A stretch of DNA of 64,000 bases from JALXCH01 sp964495805 (GCA_964495805.1 CAZBWV010000033.1:1-64000), one strand, 5' to 3'. Positions 25,949-35,017 are shown, counted from the stretch's first letter. Made by a program: numbers and translations. Notes: generated by a model from the sequence alone, not told the origin.

Positions 25949-26839
25949 CTATATCATTTCCGGTAAATTCATCACATCCCAGTAGGTAAACACGGGACCG
26001 TCCGTGCACACCTTTTTGTTACCAATTTCGCAGTGTCCGCATTTTCCGATACCGCACTCCATCCTTCGTTCCAGGGACATTAGAATGCGGTCCTTAGAAA
26101 AACCCATGTCCAGGCATTTCTGTAACACAAAGCGGTAGAAAACCGGTGGTCCCACCACCAGCGCGTAGGAGTTTTTCACATCCAGGTCTTGAATTTCGTC
26201 GAACAGGTCGGTTACCACCCCAAATTTCCCCCGCCATTCCGGGGTATTCTCGGATAACCGTGGCTTTTCTACGATTAAATGGCATTCCGAATCGGAACGC
26301 AGAGAGAGTGCTTCCAGCTCGCTGCGGAAGAGGAAATAATCCGGATAGCGGGTTCCGTACAGCAGAATGATGCGGCCGTAATCGTGACGGTTGTCCAGCG
26401 CGTATAACAGCACAGAGCGCAGGGGTACCATCCCCAGCCCGCCAGCGACAATTAGTAGATTCTGACCGCGCATTTTCTCCATGGGAAAACCGTTTCCGTA
26501 GGGTCCGCGCAGTCCCACCAGATCGTTGGGTTTTAACCGATACAGAGCGTTGGTCACCCGTCCCACGCGGCGAATTCCCATCTCGATGATCCCCGGCCGC
26601 GAGGGGGTGGATGAGATGGAGATGGGACATTCTCCGACTCCCAGCACGGACAGCTCCATAAATTGCCCCGGTTTATAAGTGAACCGATTGTTCAATTCAG
26701 CGTTTTCGAAGCGAAACCGGAACAGGTAAGTATCCTCCACCATGGGATCGATACTGATGATGCGCGCCAGTTCCGGTTTGTAAGGATTGGAATTCAATTG
26801 ATGATGCGCGCAGGTATGGTCTGTTTTAGTTGCTAACAT
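25949..26839 (-). CDS. hydG: Group 3b hydrogenase gamma subunit (NAD(P)H-flavin)
   Basis: The protein has 296 residues. FAD-binding region: YKPGQFMELSVLGVGECPIS; NAD(P) site: GGLGMVPLRSVLLYA; [2Fe-2S] motif at the C-terminus: CGIGKCGHCEIGNKKVC. It is the NADP(H)-reacting subunit. The start overlaps the end of hydB by 14 bases and is preceded by GAGGGAAGC. The sequence differs considerably from the second HydG-like protein (20900-21715), so the duplication is old. Confidence 0.95.
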   Translation of the reverse strand: MLATKTDHTCAHHQLNSNPYKPELARIISIDPMVEDTYLFRFRFENAELNNRFTYKPGQFMELSVLGVGECPISISSTPSRPGIIEMGIRRVGRVTNALYRLKPNDLVGLRGPYGNGFPMEKMRGQNLLIVAGGLGMVPLRSVLLYALDNRHDYGRIILLYGTRYPDYFLFRSELEALSLRSDSECHLIVEKPRLSENTPEWRGKFGVVTDLFDEIQDLDVKNSYALVVGPPVFYRFVLQKCLDMGFSKDRILMSLERRMECGIGKCGHCEIGNKKVCTDGPVFTYWDVMNLPEMI

Positions 26840-27866
26840 AGCTTCCCTCTCTGATTTTAGTCAGTACCTCAACCACGTCGATGCCCGCCGGGCAGGCGTC
26901 AATGCATCGTCCGCAGCCTACACAGCTGGGTTTACCGTATTGTTCCACCATGCGAAACTGTTTATGGTAGTAGCGATTTTTTACCCTTTCTGCCCGGTTC
27001 GCCCGGAAGTTGTGCCCCCCGGCTACCAGAGCATAATCCTTAAACAGGCAGGAATCCCACTGTTTGACCCGGACCCCGGTTTTGATGTCCAGATTCAGCT
27101 CATCGTATATATTAAAGCAGTAGCAGGTGGGGCAGACCATGGAACAACTTCCGCAGGTCAGGCAGCGGTTTCCCAGCTCCTCCCAGATGGGGCTATTCTG
27201 TTCCAGGTCCAGGATGTAAGGCAAGTCGTCGATGTCCAGCGACAGACGAAAACTCTGGTTCCGTTTTTTGCGGAATTCCAGATATTTTAAGCGGTCTTTC
27301 TCTTCCACTTCGGTGAATAGATGGCCGCGCTCGGTCACCAGATCGTCTCCCAGACTGGTACCGACCGCCACCAGGTAATCTTCCCCGATGTCGGAAAGGA
27401 ACAGGTCGAAACCATCTTCGGTGTAATCGGTATGCATGGATTTGCAGAAACATTTTTCGTCGGGAATACAACTGAGCCCGATAATCACTGTATTTTGTCG
27501 GCGAGTATAGTAGTACGGGTCCATAAAAGTCTGGTTAAATACGACGTCCAGAATCTTGATACCGTGGATATCGCAGGGATGCAGGCCAAATAAAATCCGT
27601 TTTTTATCCCCATCTTCAATCACTTCCTGGTACCCTTTTTCTTTGTCGTATTTCAGGATGACTTCTTTGGGTTTATGGAAGTATTTTTTCGGTGGCACAA
27701 TGGTGCGCAGGTAGTTCCAGGCCATCTCTTCCGGGGAATTCATCACATCGAAATAATAGACCCCGGGATGTTCCTTCTTCTCTTTGGGGATAATGACCTC
27801 GCCATAATTTTGCAAGCTGGTGAGAAATTCGTTGACGTGTTTTTTGGGCAATTTGGTTACTTTCAT
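26826..27866 (-). CDS. hydB: Group 3b hydrogenase beta subunit
   Basis: The protein has 346 residues. It has two C-terminal [4Fe-4S] motifs, CLTCGSCSMVCPTCYC and CVGCGRCIDACPAGIDV, and the family's middle Cys set in LHPCDIHGIKILDVVF and SCIPDEKCFCKSMH. It is the first gene of the hydBGDA operon. Its ATG is preceded by GGAAGGG. The upstream 200 bp are very AT-rich and contain two inverted repeats. Confidence 0.95.
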   Translation of the reverse strand: MKVTKLPKKHVNEFLTSLQNYGEVIIPKEKKEHPGVYYFDVMNSPEEMAWNYLRTIVPPKKYFHKPKEVILKYDKEKGYQEVIEDGDKKRILFGLHPCDIHGIKILDVVFNQTFMDPYYYTRRQNTVIIGLSCIPDEKCFCKSMHTDYTEDGFDLFLSDIGEDYLVAVGTSLGDDLVTERGHLFTEVEEKDRLKYLEFRKKRNQSFRLSLDIDDLPYILDLEQNSPIWEELGNRCLTCGSCSMVCPTCYCFNIYDELNLDIKTGVRVKQWDSCLFKDYALVAGGHNFRANRAERVKNRYYHKQFRMVEQYGKPSCVGCGRCIDACPAGIDVVEVLTKIREGSYVSN

Positions 27867-27956
27867 TCCAGAACCCTTCCGTTATTTCAAGTCCACTCTT
27901 TATATGAAAGTTGTACAAATTCTGTTCCAGATGGTGCATAATTTGTAAAATTTTAT

Positions 27957-28013
27957 AACTTATTAATACACAATAAGTTGTGTGTGCTATAAATCGATGA
28001 TTTTGTTTTATAG
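27957..28013. promoter_or_regulatory. Inverted repeats in the hydBGDA promoter region
   Basis: A perfect 8-bp inverted repeat AACTTATT-N7-AATAAGTT (27957-27979) lies about 90 bp upstream of hydB, and a second, CTATAAA-N13-TTTATAG (27987-28013), stands next to it. Both lie between the hydB start and the terminator of the next operon, so they are candidate operators for hydBGDA. Confidence 0.45.
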
Positions 28014-28060
28014 TGTGAATTATTTCTCAAATCTTGTAAAAATGAGAGGCATCTTTTTCA

Positions 28061-28093
28061 AAAATAAAAAAGCGAGGGGCCTGAGCCCCTCGC
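28061..28093 (-). terminator. Terminator of the 2-oxoacid:ferredoxin oxidoreductase operon
   Basis: A perfect 9-bp GC-rich stem GCGAGGGGC/GCCCCTCGC with loop CTGA is followed on the - strand by TTTTTTATTTT. It lies 42 bases past the stop of the beta-gamma fusion gene. Confidence 0.95.
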
Positions 28094-28134
28094 CGGTTGA
28101 AATTGAATGAGAAAGATAAATCGTGCCAGAACGT

Positions 28135-29580
28135 TTAATTTGCTTTCTTTTTCCGTAATTCCTGTCCGAATTTGAATCCCTCTTCCACCGCTTTCTGGTT
28201 AATTTCGATGAGCCGTTTTCGGGAAATGATGTAATCCAGCGTCTGGATGACGGTTTCTTTGTTCAGGGCGTTGGTGTAACCCACGAAAGCACCCAGCACG
28301 ATCATGTTGGCCACGCGGGTATTGCCCAGCTCGTCAGCCATTTTGGTGGCCGGAATTGCCATCACTTCCACGTCCTTGCGGGAGGGTTCAATATCGATCA
28401 GGGAGGAGTCGTAGATAATCAGGCCGCCGGGTTGCACATCTTTTTCGAAGCGTTCCAGAGAGGGACGATTCATGGCGATGAGTACGGTGGGGTTGGGTAC
28501 CAGCGGCGAGCCTACCGGTTCTTCGGACACATGTACGTGACAGTTGGCGGTTCCGCCACGCATTTCCGGACCGTAGGAGGGAATCCAGGAGACGTTATAT
28601 CCTTCCAGCATTCCCGCCTGAGCAATTCCCAGACCTAACAACAGGATTCCCTGTCCGCCAAAGCCTGCTGCTTTAACCTGCGGATTCTTAAATTGCGGAT
28701 CGGGATTGGACCGGGGAAGCTGTTGTTCGCGTAATTGGGTAATACCCAGTGCTTCTTTAATTTCCTCTTTGCTGGGTTCCTTTTTCTCCACAAAGAACGA
28801 TTCTCGTTCCTTGCCGTAATCGCGGAACACCCCTAACGGGAAGACTTTGGTCATTTCCTGTTCAATCCAGCGCAGGGAGTCCACCGGATCCATTTTCCAG
28901 CCGGAAGGGCAGGGGGAGAGCACTTCCACCAGCGAAAAGCCCTTACCTTCGATCTGGTATTTAATGGCTTTGCGTACAGCCATGCGTGCTTTGGCGCGTG
29001 TTTTTACATCGTAGAGTGCCACTCGTTCCAGGTACACCGGTGCTTCCAGGGAATTGAGCAGTTCGCACACCCGAATAGGATATCCTTCGTTGTGGATGTC
29101 CCGACCCCGGGGAGTGGTGGTGGTGCGCTGACCCGGCAGGGTAGTGGGAGCCATTTGACCCCCGGTCATTCCGTAGATGGCATTGTTGATGAAAATGACT
29201 GTGATGTTTTCGCCGCGGTTGGCGGAATGAATCATCTCTGCCGTTCCGATGGCAGCCAGGTCGCCATCACCCTGATAGCTGATGACAATGCTGTGGGGAT
29301 GCGCGCGCTTGATACCGGTTGCCACAGCTGCCGCTCGACCATGTGCCGCCTGAATGTTACCCGTGTCGAAGTAGTAATAGGCAAACACACTACAACCTAC
29401 CGGACTGATAATGATGGAGCGATCGATAACGCCAAAATCTTCCAGTGCTTCGGCAATGAATTTATGCACATTTCCGTGGCCGCATCCCGGACAGTAGTGT
29501 GTGCTTTTCTTGTCCGGGTTGGGATTCCGGAAATATTCATCATAAAAAGCTTTCGATTTTACCCATGCTGTTTTTGCCAT
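28135..29580 (-). CDS. 2-oxoacid:ferredoxin oxidoreductase, fused beta and gamma subunits
   Basis: The protein has 481 residues. The beta half (1-about 290) binds thiamine diphosphate and one cluster: YCPGCGHGNVHKFIAEAL, VGCSVFAYYYFDTGNIQAAHG and GDGDLAAIGTAEMIHSANRG. After a linker the gamma half starts near residue 305 with AAGFGGQGILLLGLGIAQAG and contains the PSYGPEMRGGTANCHVHVS motif. Beta and gamma are normally separate genes (KorB/KorC, VorA/VorC); here they are one chain with no frame break. The complex oxidises a 2-oxoacid with CoA and reduces ferredoxin; 2-oxoglutarate or branched-chain substrates are both possible. GAGAGGTG precedes the ATG. Confidence 0.92.
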   Translation of the reverse strand: MAKTAWVKSKAFYDEYFRNPNPDKKSTHYCPGCGHGNVHKFIAEALEDFGVIDRSIIISPVGCSVFAYYYFDTGNIQAAHGRAAAVATGIKRAHPHSIVISYQGDGDLAAIGTAEMIHSANRGENITVIFINNAIYGMTGGQMAPTTLPGQRTTTTPRGRDIHNEGYPIRVCELLNSLEAPVYLERVALYDVKTRAKARMAVRKAIKYQIEGKGFSLVEVLSPCPSGWKMDPVDSLRWIEQEMTKVFPLGVFRDYGKERESFFVEKKEPSKEEIKEALGITQLREQQLPRSNPDPQFKNPQVKAAGFGGQGILLLGLGIAQAGMLEGYNVSWIPSYGPEMRGGTANCHVHVSEEPVGSPLVPNPTVLIAMNRPSLERFEKDVQPGGLIIYDSSLIDIEPSRKDVEVMAIPATKMADELGNTRVANMIVLGAFVGYTNALNKETVIQTLDYIISRKRLIEINQKAVEEGFKFGQELRKKKAN

Positions 29581-29601
29581 GTTATCACCTCTCGTCTATA
29601 C

Positions 29602-30654
29602 TCACGATTTCTGGTAAAGAATTTTTGCCTGTTCAATTAATTCTTCGGTGGTGGGTACGTTTCCACCCATTCGACCGTAGAAATACACCGGAACTTTCAT
29701 TTCGGTGGCCAGTCGAACGTCCTGCACCATCTGCCCGTTGCTCATTTCCGAAACCAGAAACGCCGCACCACGATCGGCCAGTTCTTTTATCTCCTTCCAG
29801 GGAAAGGGAAAAAGGGTAATGGGACGTAACATTCCAACTTTTAACCCTTCCTTGCGGAGGTGATCCACTGCCGAACGAAGCATCCGGGAAACGATTCCGT
29901 AGCCCATCAGCACAAATTTAGCGTCATCCAGATGGTAAGCTTCGTATCGCACTTCTTTATCCTGAATCAGTGCATATTTGTCCTGAAGCTTCTGATTGTG
30001 GGCTTCTAACTCATCAGGGTCCAGGTAGATGGAGCTGATCAGATTTTCTTTGCTTTCCGCATCTCCGTAGAGTGCCCAATCTTCCCGGGGGAAGTCGGTG
30101 CGAGGTTCGGGGAATTCCACCGGTTCCATCATCTGACCGATGAATCCGTCTGTGAGCACAAAAGTGGGATTGCGGTATTTGAATGCCAGATCGAAAGCCA
30201 GCATGGTCAGGTCGCACATTTCCTGAGCACTGTTGGGTGCCAGAACGATGTTCTTGTAATTTCCGTGGCCACCCCCTTTGACGATCTGATTATAATCACT
30301 CTGTTCCGGGGCAATATTTCCCAGACCCGGCCCACCGCGTACCACATCCACGACCACAATAGGGAGTTCCGCACCGGCGGCGTAAGAAACTCCCTCTTGC
30401 TTCAGGCTAATGCCAGGGCTGGAGGAAGCAGTCATGGCGCGTACACCACCACTCACTGCCCCGTACAGCATGTTAATGGCAGCCACCTCACTTTCCGCCT
30501 GAATAAAGGTTCCACCCACCATGGGTAAATAATAGGATGCTGCCTCGGCAATTTCCGAAGCGGGGGTAATGGGATATCCAAAATAAAGCCGACAACCGGC
30601 TAATATTGCTCCCTTTACGACTGCATAATTTCCTTTTAAGAGTTCTTTTGCCAT
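29602..30654 (-). CDS. 2-oxoacid:ferredoxin oxidoreductase alpha subunit (VorB/KorA-like)
   Basis: The protein has 350 residues. It carries the pyrimidine-binding alpha-subunit features: GCRLYFGYPITPASEIAE, FIQAESEVAAINMLYGAVSG and RAMTASSSPGISLKQEG. No N-terminal gamma domain is present, consistent with gamma being fused to beta downstream. CCGAGGAGGTAGC precedes the ATG, and the gene begins two bases after the ferredoxin gene. Substrate specificity cannot be fixed from the sequence by eye. Confidence 0.93.
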   Translation of the reverse strand: MAKELLKGNYAVVKGAILAGCRLYFGYPITPASEIAEAASYYLPMVGGTFIQAESEVAAINMLYGAVSGGVRAMTASSSPGISLKQEGVSYAAGAELPIVVVDVVRGGPGLGNIAPEQSDYNQIVKGGGHGNYKNIVLAPNSAQEMCDLTMLAFDLAFKYRNPTFVLTDGFIGQMMEPVEFPEPRTDFPREDWALYGDAESKENLISSIYLDPDELEAHNQKLQDKYALIQDKEVRYEAYHLDDAKFVLMGYGIVSRMLRSAVDHLRKEGLKVGMLRPITLFPFPWKEIKELADRGAAFLVSEMSNGQMVQDVRLATEMKVPVYFYGRMGGNVPTTEELIEQAKILYQKS

Positions 30655-30656
30655 AG

Positions 30657-30917
30657 TTATGCTACCTCCTCGGTTTCTTCCAGTACATGTCCCTTCTTAT
30701 ACACCGCAATGGCTTCGGGTTCGGGACATGCATAGAAACAGACATTGCAGGCGGTACAACCCTCGCCAATATAGTATGCGTAATGGTAACCTTTGGAATT
30801 GAACTTTTCGTGGAATTTTAATACATCCTGGGGGCATGCGTCGATGCATATTCCGCATCCCTTGCATAGCTCCGGATTAATCACCACTAAATGTTTATCA
30901 AGGACTTTTCCACCCAT
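30657..30917 (-). CDS. 2-oxoacid:ferredoxin oxidoreductase delta subunit (2[4Fe-4S] ferredoxin)
   Basis: The protein has 86 residues and two cluster motifs, CKGCGICIDACPQDVL and CTACNVCFYACPEPEAI. It is the KorD/VorD-type subunit that carries electrons out of the enzyme. GAGGTGAAAT precedes the ATG. It is the first gene of the three-gene operon (delta-alpha-beta/gamma). About 220 bases of AT-rich DNA upstream should hold the promoter. Confidence 0.92.
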   Translation of the reverse strand: MGGKVLDKHLVVINPELCKGCGICIDACPQDVLKFHEKFNSKGYHYAYYIGEGCTACNVCFYACPEPEAIAVYKKGHVLEETEEVA

Positions 30918-31135
30918 ATTTCACCTCGTTGTTAAAAATTCCGATGAATTTGAATCTGTTAAATATGAAACATTCTCACAAATATTGCTTTAGAACGGTT
31001 TCAAAATAAATAATGGAGAAAATTTTATCAAGGGAAATATAAAATTCCACCTTTCTTGAAAGTATTTACGAGATAATGAATAATTGGGTGATTTTCGAAA
31101 TTTCTGGAACAAGGCTGTTTAAATTCTATGTAACG

Positions 31136-31169
31136 AAAAAGCCCCTCCCGTATTTTCGAGAGGGGTTTT
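31136..31169 (-). terminator. Terminator after the DHODH-like gene
   Basis: Stem CCCCTC/GAGGGG, extended by A-T pairs, with a loop CCGTATTTTCGA region, is followed on the - strand by CTTTTTCG. It lies 14 bases past the stop codon at 31183. Confidence 0.88.
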
Positions 31170-31182
31170 CGAGAAACGGTAT

Positions 31183-32169
31183 CTAATCGTGCAAATCGGC
31201 CAGTGCGCGGATGTACTGAAGTCGTTCGTACATTTCCGGATCTTTTTGTTTGCTCAGGCTAAGCATACCCCGGAAGTCCGATAGCTTTTGATAACCCTTT
31301 TGATTCATCCACTCTTCCAGTTCCCGGAGCATTTCCTGAATTCGGGAGAAACCATTCAGGTAGATGGTTGAGGCAATTTCCACGGTCTGAGCGCCGGCCA
31401 ATAAAAATTTAATTAAGGCCGCTCCATCGTGAATTCCGGTATTTCCGACCAGATCGCAGTTGATCCGATTGTAGAGTACCGAAACCCAGCGCAGGGAACG
31501 GTGAAGTTCGTCGGGATGGCTGTAGGGATTTCGTCCGGTGACTTTCATCTCATTGATGTCGATATCGAGTTGATAAAAGCGGTTAAACAGCACCAGCGCC
31601 GATGCACCGGCGCCACAAATCTGGTTGGCAAACCGGCTGAGGGAAGTAAACTGGCAGCCAATTTTTACCGATAAGGGAATTTGCACGGTTTCCCGTGCAG
31701 TCCGAACAATGGAAATAAACTCCTCTTCAATGTCCTGCGGTGTCAGACCGGGATCGATGGGCATCATGGACAGATTTAACTCAATGGCATCAGCCCCGGC
31801 CGCCTCAATCTGTCTGGCATAATTTACCCACCATTTCGGCGTCTGACAATTGATGCTGGCAATAATGGGAATGTTGACTTTGGATTTGGCCTCTTTAATA
31901 ATTTCCAGGTAATGGTTGGCGCCATATTGCATAGAGAGTTCATGGATGACATATTCGTATTCTTCCGGATGAGAACTCCAGGTTTCATCTCCATGTTGGT
32001 CCATTTCCTCACGAATGGCTTCCTCAAAGAGCGAACGCATGACCACCGCACCGGCTCCTGCCTGTTCCGCTTCCTGAATCCCCTCCACATTCTGCGTTAA
32101 TGTACTGCTGCTCACAATAATGGGATTTTTTAATTGAAATCCCAGAAAATCCACCGTTAAATCCGCCAT
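31183..32169 (-). CDS. Dihydroorotate-dehydrogenase-like flavoprotein
   Basis: The protein has 328 residues and a class 1 DHODH-type TIM barrel: the opening VDFLGFQLKNPIIVSSSTLT, then GAGAVVMRSLF, IPIIASINCQT, PLSVKIGCQFT, and GNTGIHDGAALIKFLLAGA with the FMN phosphate site. The catalytic loop that reads NxSCPN in true PyrD reads ELNLSMMPIDPG here, so the base Cys is absent. It is therefore likely a DHODH-like oxidoreductase of other function. A strong AAGGAGG precedes the ATG. It is a single-gene unit with its own terminator. Confidence 0.88.
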   Translation of the reverse strand: MADLTVDFLGFQLKNPIIVSSSTLTQNVEGIQEAEQAGAGAVVMRSLFEEAIREEMDQHGDETWSSHPEEYEYVIHELSMQYGANHYLEIIKEAKSKVNIPIIASINCQTPKWWVNYARQIEAAGADAIELNLSMMPIDPGLTPQDIEEEFISIVRTARETVQIPLSVKIGCQFTSLSRFANQICGAGASALVLFNRFYQLDIDINEMKVTGRNPYSHPDELHRSLRWVSVLYNRINCDLVGNTGIHDGAALIKFLLAGAQTVEIASTIYLNGFSRIQEMLRELEEWMNQKGYQKLSDFRGMLSLSKQKDPEMYERLQYIRALADLHD

Positions 32170-32703
32170 TTTGCCTCCTTATTCTCGCATGGAATTTTAT
32201 TTTTCCTCATTTGTTATAAAATTTTAATGAAAAAGCTAAAAATGTCAAGTTAAATATCAAAAACGTTTTCGGGGAGTTTAGGGGCTTTAACACGGGGACA
32301 GGGAAAATGGGGTAAAAGGCAATGGATTGTAAAGCCAAATTGGATTGAAAGGGAGATGAAAGAAATCAATGCATAAACTTTAAATGCAGCTAAAAATTTT
32401 TTGTTTACCGAGTGAATCGGGTAGGTTTCGTCCCGGTTACCATTGGGAAAGTTAGTAATCCGGTACGGGCAGCCAGGGTGGTGCTTTGTCGACGGACGCT
32501 TTGTTGCATCGGGTAATCTCTCCCGAACCTCCATTTACTGATGAAGTAGAAAAATTATGCTCGGCTGCCTAACTTTCGCGATTTGTTCCTGGCCTATTTT
32601 TTTAAGAAAGAACCGGAAAGTGATCTCCGTTCTTTGTTTCCCTTTTGATTCTTTGTATATTATCCCAACAATAAGGACAATTTAAAATTCCGGAATAACA
32701 ATT
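32170..32703. other. Divergent intergenic region with palindromic segment
   Basis: The gap of 534 bp has no convincing gene. Around 32400-32530 the DNA is GC-richer and has imperfect inverted repeats, for example CCGGTTAC with GTAATCCGG (about 32433-32463), and the direct repeat GCTTTGT. The right end (32634-32661) holds a probable promoter for the secreted-protein gene; the left end holds the AAGGAGG site of the DHODH-like gene. Confidence 0.55.
32634..32661 (+). promoter_or_regulatory. Probable promoter of the secreted LTD protein gene
   Basis: TTGTTT (32634-32639) and TATATT (32656-32661) are separated by 16 bases and lie 42 bases before the ATG at 32704. This fits a sigma-70-type promoter by eye. 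Confidence 0.45.
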
Positions 32704-34920
32704 ATGAAACGTCTGGGGGTTTTCTGGCTTTTATTGCTTCCACTCTGGGTGGGGGCCACGGGTTCGGTGATTCCAAATAGTTCCCACGATGAGTATTTGC
32801 GCAGTAACGAAAGCAAAATGGTCTGGTTTCAGGGGGATTGGTATTCTATTGTACCATTGACCGGTCCGGTATGGACGTTAATGAAATATGATGGTTCTTC
32901 CTGGAGCAGTATTCAGGGACTGGAATACAGCGGAACGAGAGTGCCGGATATGCTGGTGGACGCTCTGAATCGTAAATTGTATATATTGTTTCCTTTAGCC
33001 GGAAAATTATATCGTTTTTCCTGGAGTAACAACACCTGGCAATTGGATTCCGGTTTTCCGGTAAGTATTAGCGGTTTAACCGATGTCTCGAAAAATGAAC
33101 CGCCATGCTTTGCTCAGGCCAGAGACGGTGATCTGTTCATCAGCTATATGACTGATTATGAAGTGCGGGTGTTCCACAGCAGCGATAATGGGGTGAGCTG
33201 GAATAGCTCCCCTTACATCATCGGTACCTCCAGCGCGGTAAGCTCCGGATTGGTGGATGCCAGCTCATTTTATTGGAATGGCAAAAATTACATGGGGATT
33301 TTTGTAGCGGAGAATTCCAGTCAGAATTATCGATTTTTCCGCATTGCCGATGAAGATGATCCTTCTCAAAGTTCCAGTTGGGTGGAAGAGAGCCTTCCGG
33401 GAAGTTACCATTCGGATAACCACGTAAGCATGGCACGCGATCTGGATGGGAATTTATTCTCGGTGGTGAAACTGGGCACCGGAGAAACTGCCACCTTTGT
33501 TCTGTATAAACGCAGCAGCGACACTGGCACCTGGAGCGATTACGAAATTTATAGCGATGGTTCCAATGATACTCGTCCGGCTGTGTGCGTGGATGAAATT
33601 AACAATCTGGTTGAAATATTTGCGACGGTGGATTCGAAAATTGAACGAGCGGTCACCTCCAAAGAAAATCCCTCTTCCATTAGCAGTGGAGATTGGAGTG
33701 TGGTTATTGATAACGGAAGCGATGAGTTTAATAACGTCTCGGTATCTTACCAGCAACAAAACAGCTCCAGCGAAATTCTGGTATGTGGATTAAATGTTAC
33801 CCAGGATAACATCTGGTACAATGTGCTCAATATTTCCTATTCCTGGGCAGATGATTTGATAATCAGCGAAATCCATAGCAAATCCAATCTTGATGCTTCC
33901 TATATTGAATTGTACAACCGTGGAAATAGCCCGATTGATCTGGCAGACTACACCCTGAAGTATTTCAATAACAATTCCTCCATTGCAACGGGTAGTTATT
34001 CCCTCTCCGGGACTTTGCTGGAGAATGATTACTGGGTGCTGGCGCGCGACCGATCCGCATTTTACAATGAATATGGCTTTTATCCCGATGCGGAAGATGC
34101 GGATTTTCTATTTGATGGCGGACGGGATGGAATTGGACTTTATAAAGATGTTTCCCGGGCAGAAGTGCTGGTGGATCAGTTCAATCAGGTAGGTGGTTTG
34201 CTAAGCGAATGGAATTCCAATCTGCTGTTTTACCGCGATGACACGGAAAATGACGGCACCATTGTGGGGCAGGATTACTGGGCGATGGGTTCCAATCAGG
34301 ACGGAACTCCGGGTGGCGAAAACGATCAGTCCCTGCCAGTTACCCTGCTAACTTTTCAGATTGCTCTGGAAGGCCATGCTGTGCGTCTGGAATGGGAAAC
34401 CGCATCCGAAGTGGAAAACGATCGGTTCTTAATTTACCGGAAGGAGATGAAAGAAGGGGCTTCCGCTCAATTAATTGCCACTGTTCCGGGGATGGGGAAT
34501 AACCCATTCGGGCAATGGTATTCGTACCTGGATGACCGGGTATCCCCTGGTAAAGAGTACGTTTATTGGTTAGCCAGCCAGGATTTTGATGGAACCGTGC
34601 ATCAGTATGGAGTCTCTCGGGAAATCCGGATTCCGGAAATTACCCGATTTACTCTGCAACCGGTCTATCCGAATCCGTTCAACAGTCGGGCACGAATACA
34701 ATTTCAGGTGCCTGCTTCGGGACGGGTGCGTGTGGGAATTTTTGATCTCTCCGGACGGTTGGTACAAAATTTAATGGATACCTACCTGGCGGCTGGCAAT
34801 CATGCTGTGGTGTGGAATGGAGAGAACCATCAGCACCGGGCAGTGGCCAGCGGGATTTATCTGGTGGTGGTGCGGTATCAGAATCTGACTTTTACGCAGA
34901 AAGTTGTCCTGGTTCGGTAA
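32704..34920 (+). CDS. Secreted LTD-domain protein with PNPFN-type C-terminal sorting domain
   Basis: The protein has 738 residues. A signal peptide (1-about 20, LGVFWLLLLPLWVGATG) is followed by a region (about 25-370) that looks like a beta-propeller of sialidase/BNR style (LYILFPLAGKLYRFSW, DGDLFISYM), a lamin-tail domain (about 382-480, ISEIHSKSNLDASYIELYNR), a linker and a C-terminal domain from about 650 (QPVYPNPFNSRARIQFQVP, ending in TFTQKVVLVR) of the FlgD/T9SS type-A sorting kind. It is exported and probably cell-surface anchored. It is a paralogue of the next gene, which shares propeller and lamin-tail domains. Confidence 0.85.
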   Translation: MKRLGVFWLLLLPLWVGATGSVIPNSSHDEYLRSNESKMVWFQGDWYSIVPLTGPVWTLMKYDGSSWSSIQGLEYSGTRVPDMLVDALNRKLYILFPLAGKLYRFSWSNNTWQLDSGFPVSISGLTDVSKNEPPCFAQARDGDLFISYMTDYEVRVFHSSDNGVSWNSSPYIIGTSSAVSSGLVDASSFYWNGKNYMGIFVAENSSQNYRFFRIADEDDPSQSSSWVEESLPGSYHSDNHVSMARDLDGNLFSVVKLGTGETATFVLYKRSSDTGTWSDYEIYSDGSNDTRPAVCVDEINNLVEIFATVDSKIERAVTSKENPSSISSGDWSVVIDNGSDEFNNVSVSYQQQNSSSEILVCGLNVTQDNIWYNVLNISYSWADDLIISEIHSKSNLDASYIELYNRGNSPIDLADYTLKYFNNNSSIATGSYSLSGTLLENDYWVLARDRSAFYNEYGFYPDAEDADFLFDGGRDGIGLYKDVSRAEVLVDQFNQVGGLLSEWNSNLLFYRDDTENDGTIVGQDYWAMGSNQDGTPGGENDQSLPVTLLTFQIALEGHAVRLEWETASEVENDRFLIYRKEMKEGASAQLIATVPGMGNNPFGQWYSYLDDRVSPGKEYVYWLASQDFDGTVHQYGVSREIRIPEITRFTLQPVYPNPFNSRARIQFQVPASGRVRVGIFDLSGRLVQNLMDTYLAAGNHAVVWNGENHQHRAVASGIYLVVVRYQNLTFTQKVVLVR

Positions 34921-35017
34921 AAAATTGTTTTGTTTAAAATAACCGGGTAGAATAGCATGCCCCGTATTTGAACCGAACATTATTTATTTACTTTTGTTTA
35001 TTTTGTGATTTAACCCA

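Noticed and set aside
32418..32445. Resemblance of GGTAGG...CCCGGTTACCATTGG to the 3' end of the c-di-GMP-I riboswitch
   Set aside because: The preceding GACGCAAAGC-type core and GNRA hairpin are missing on both strands.
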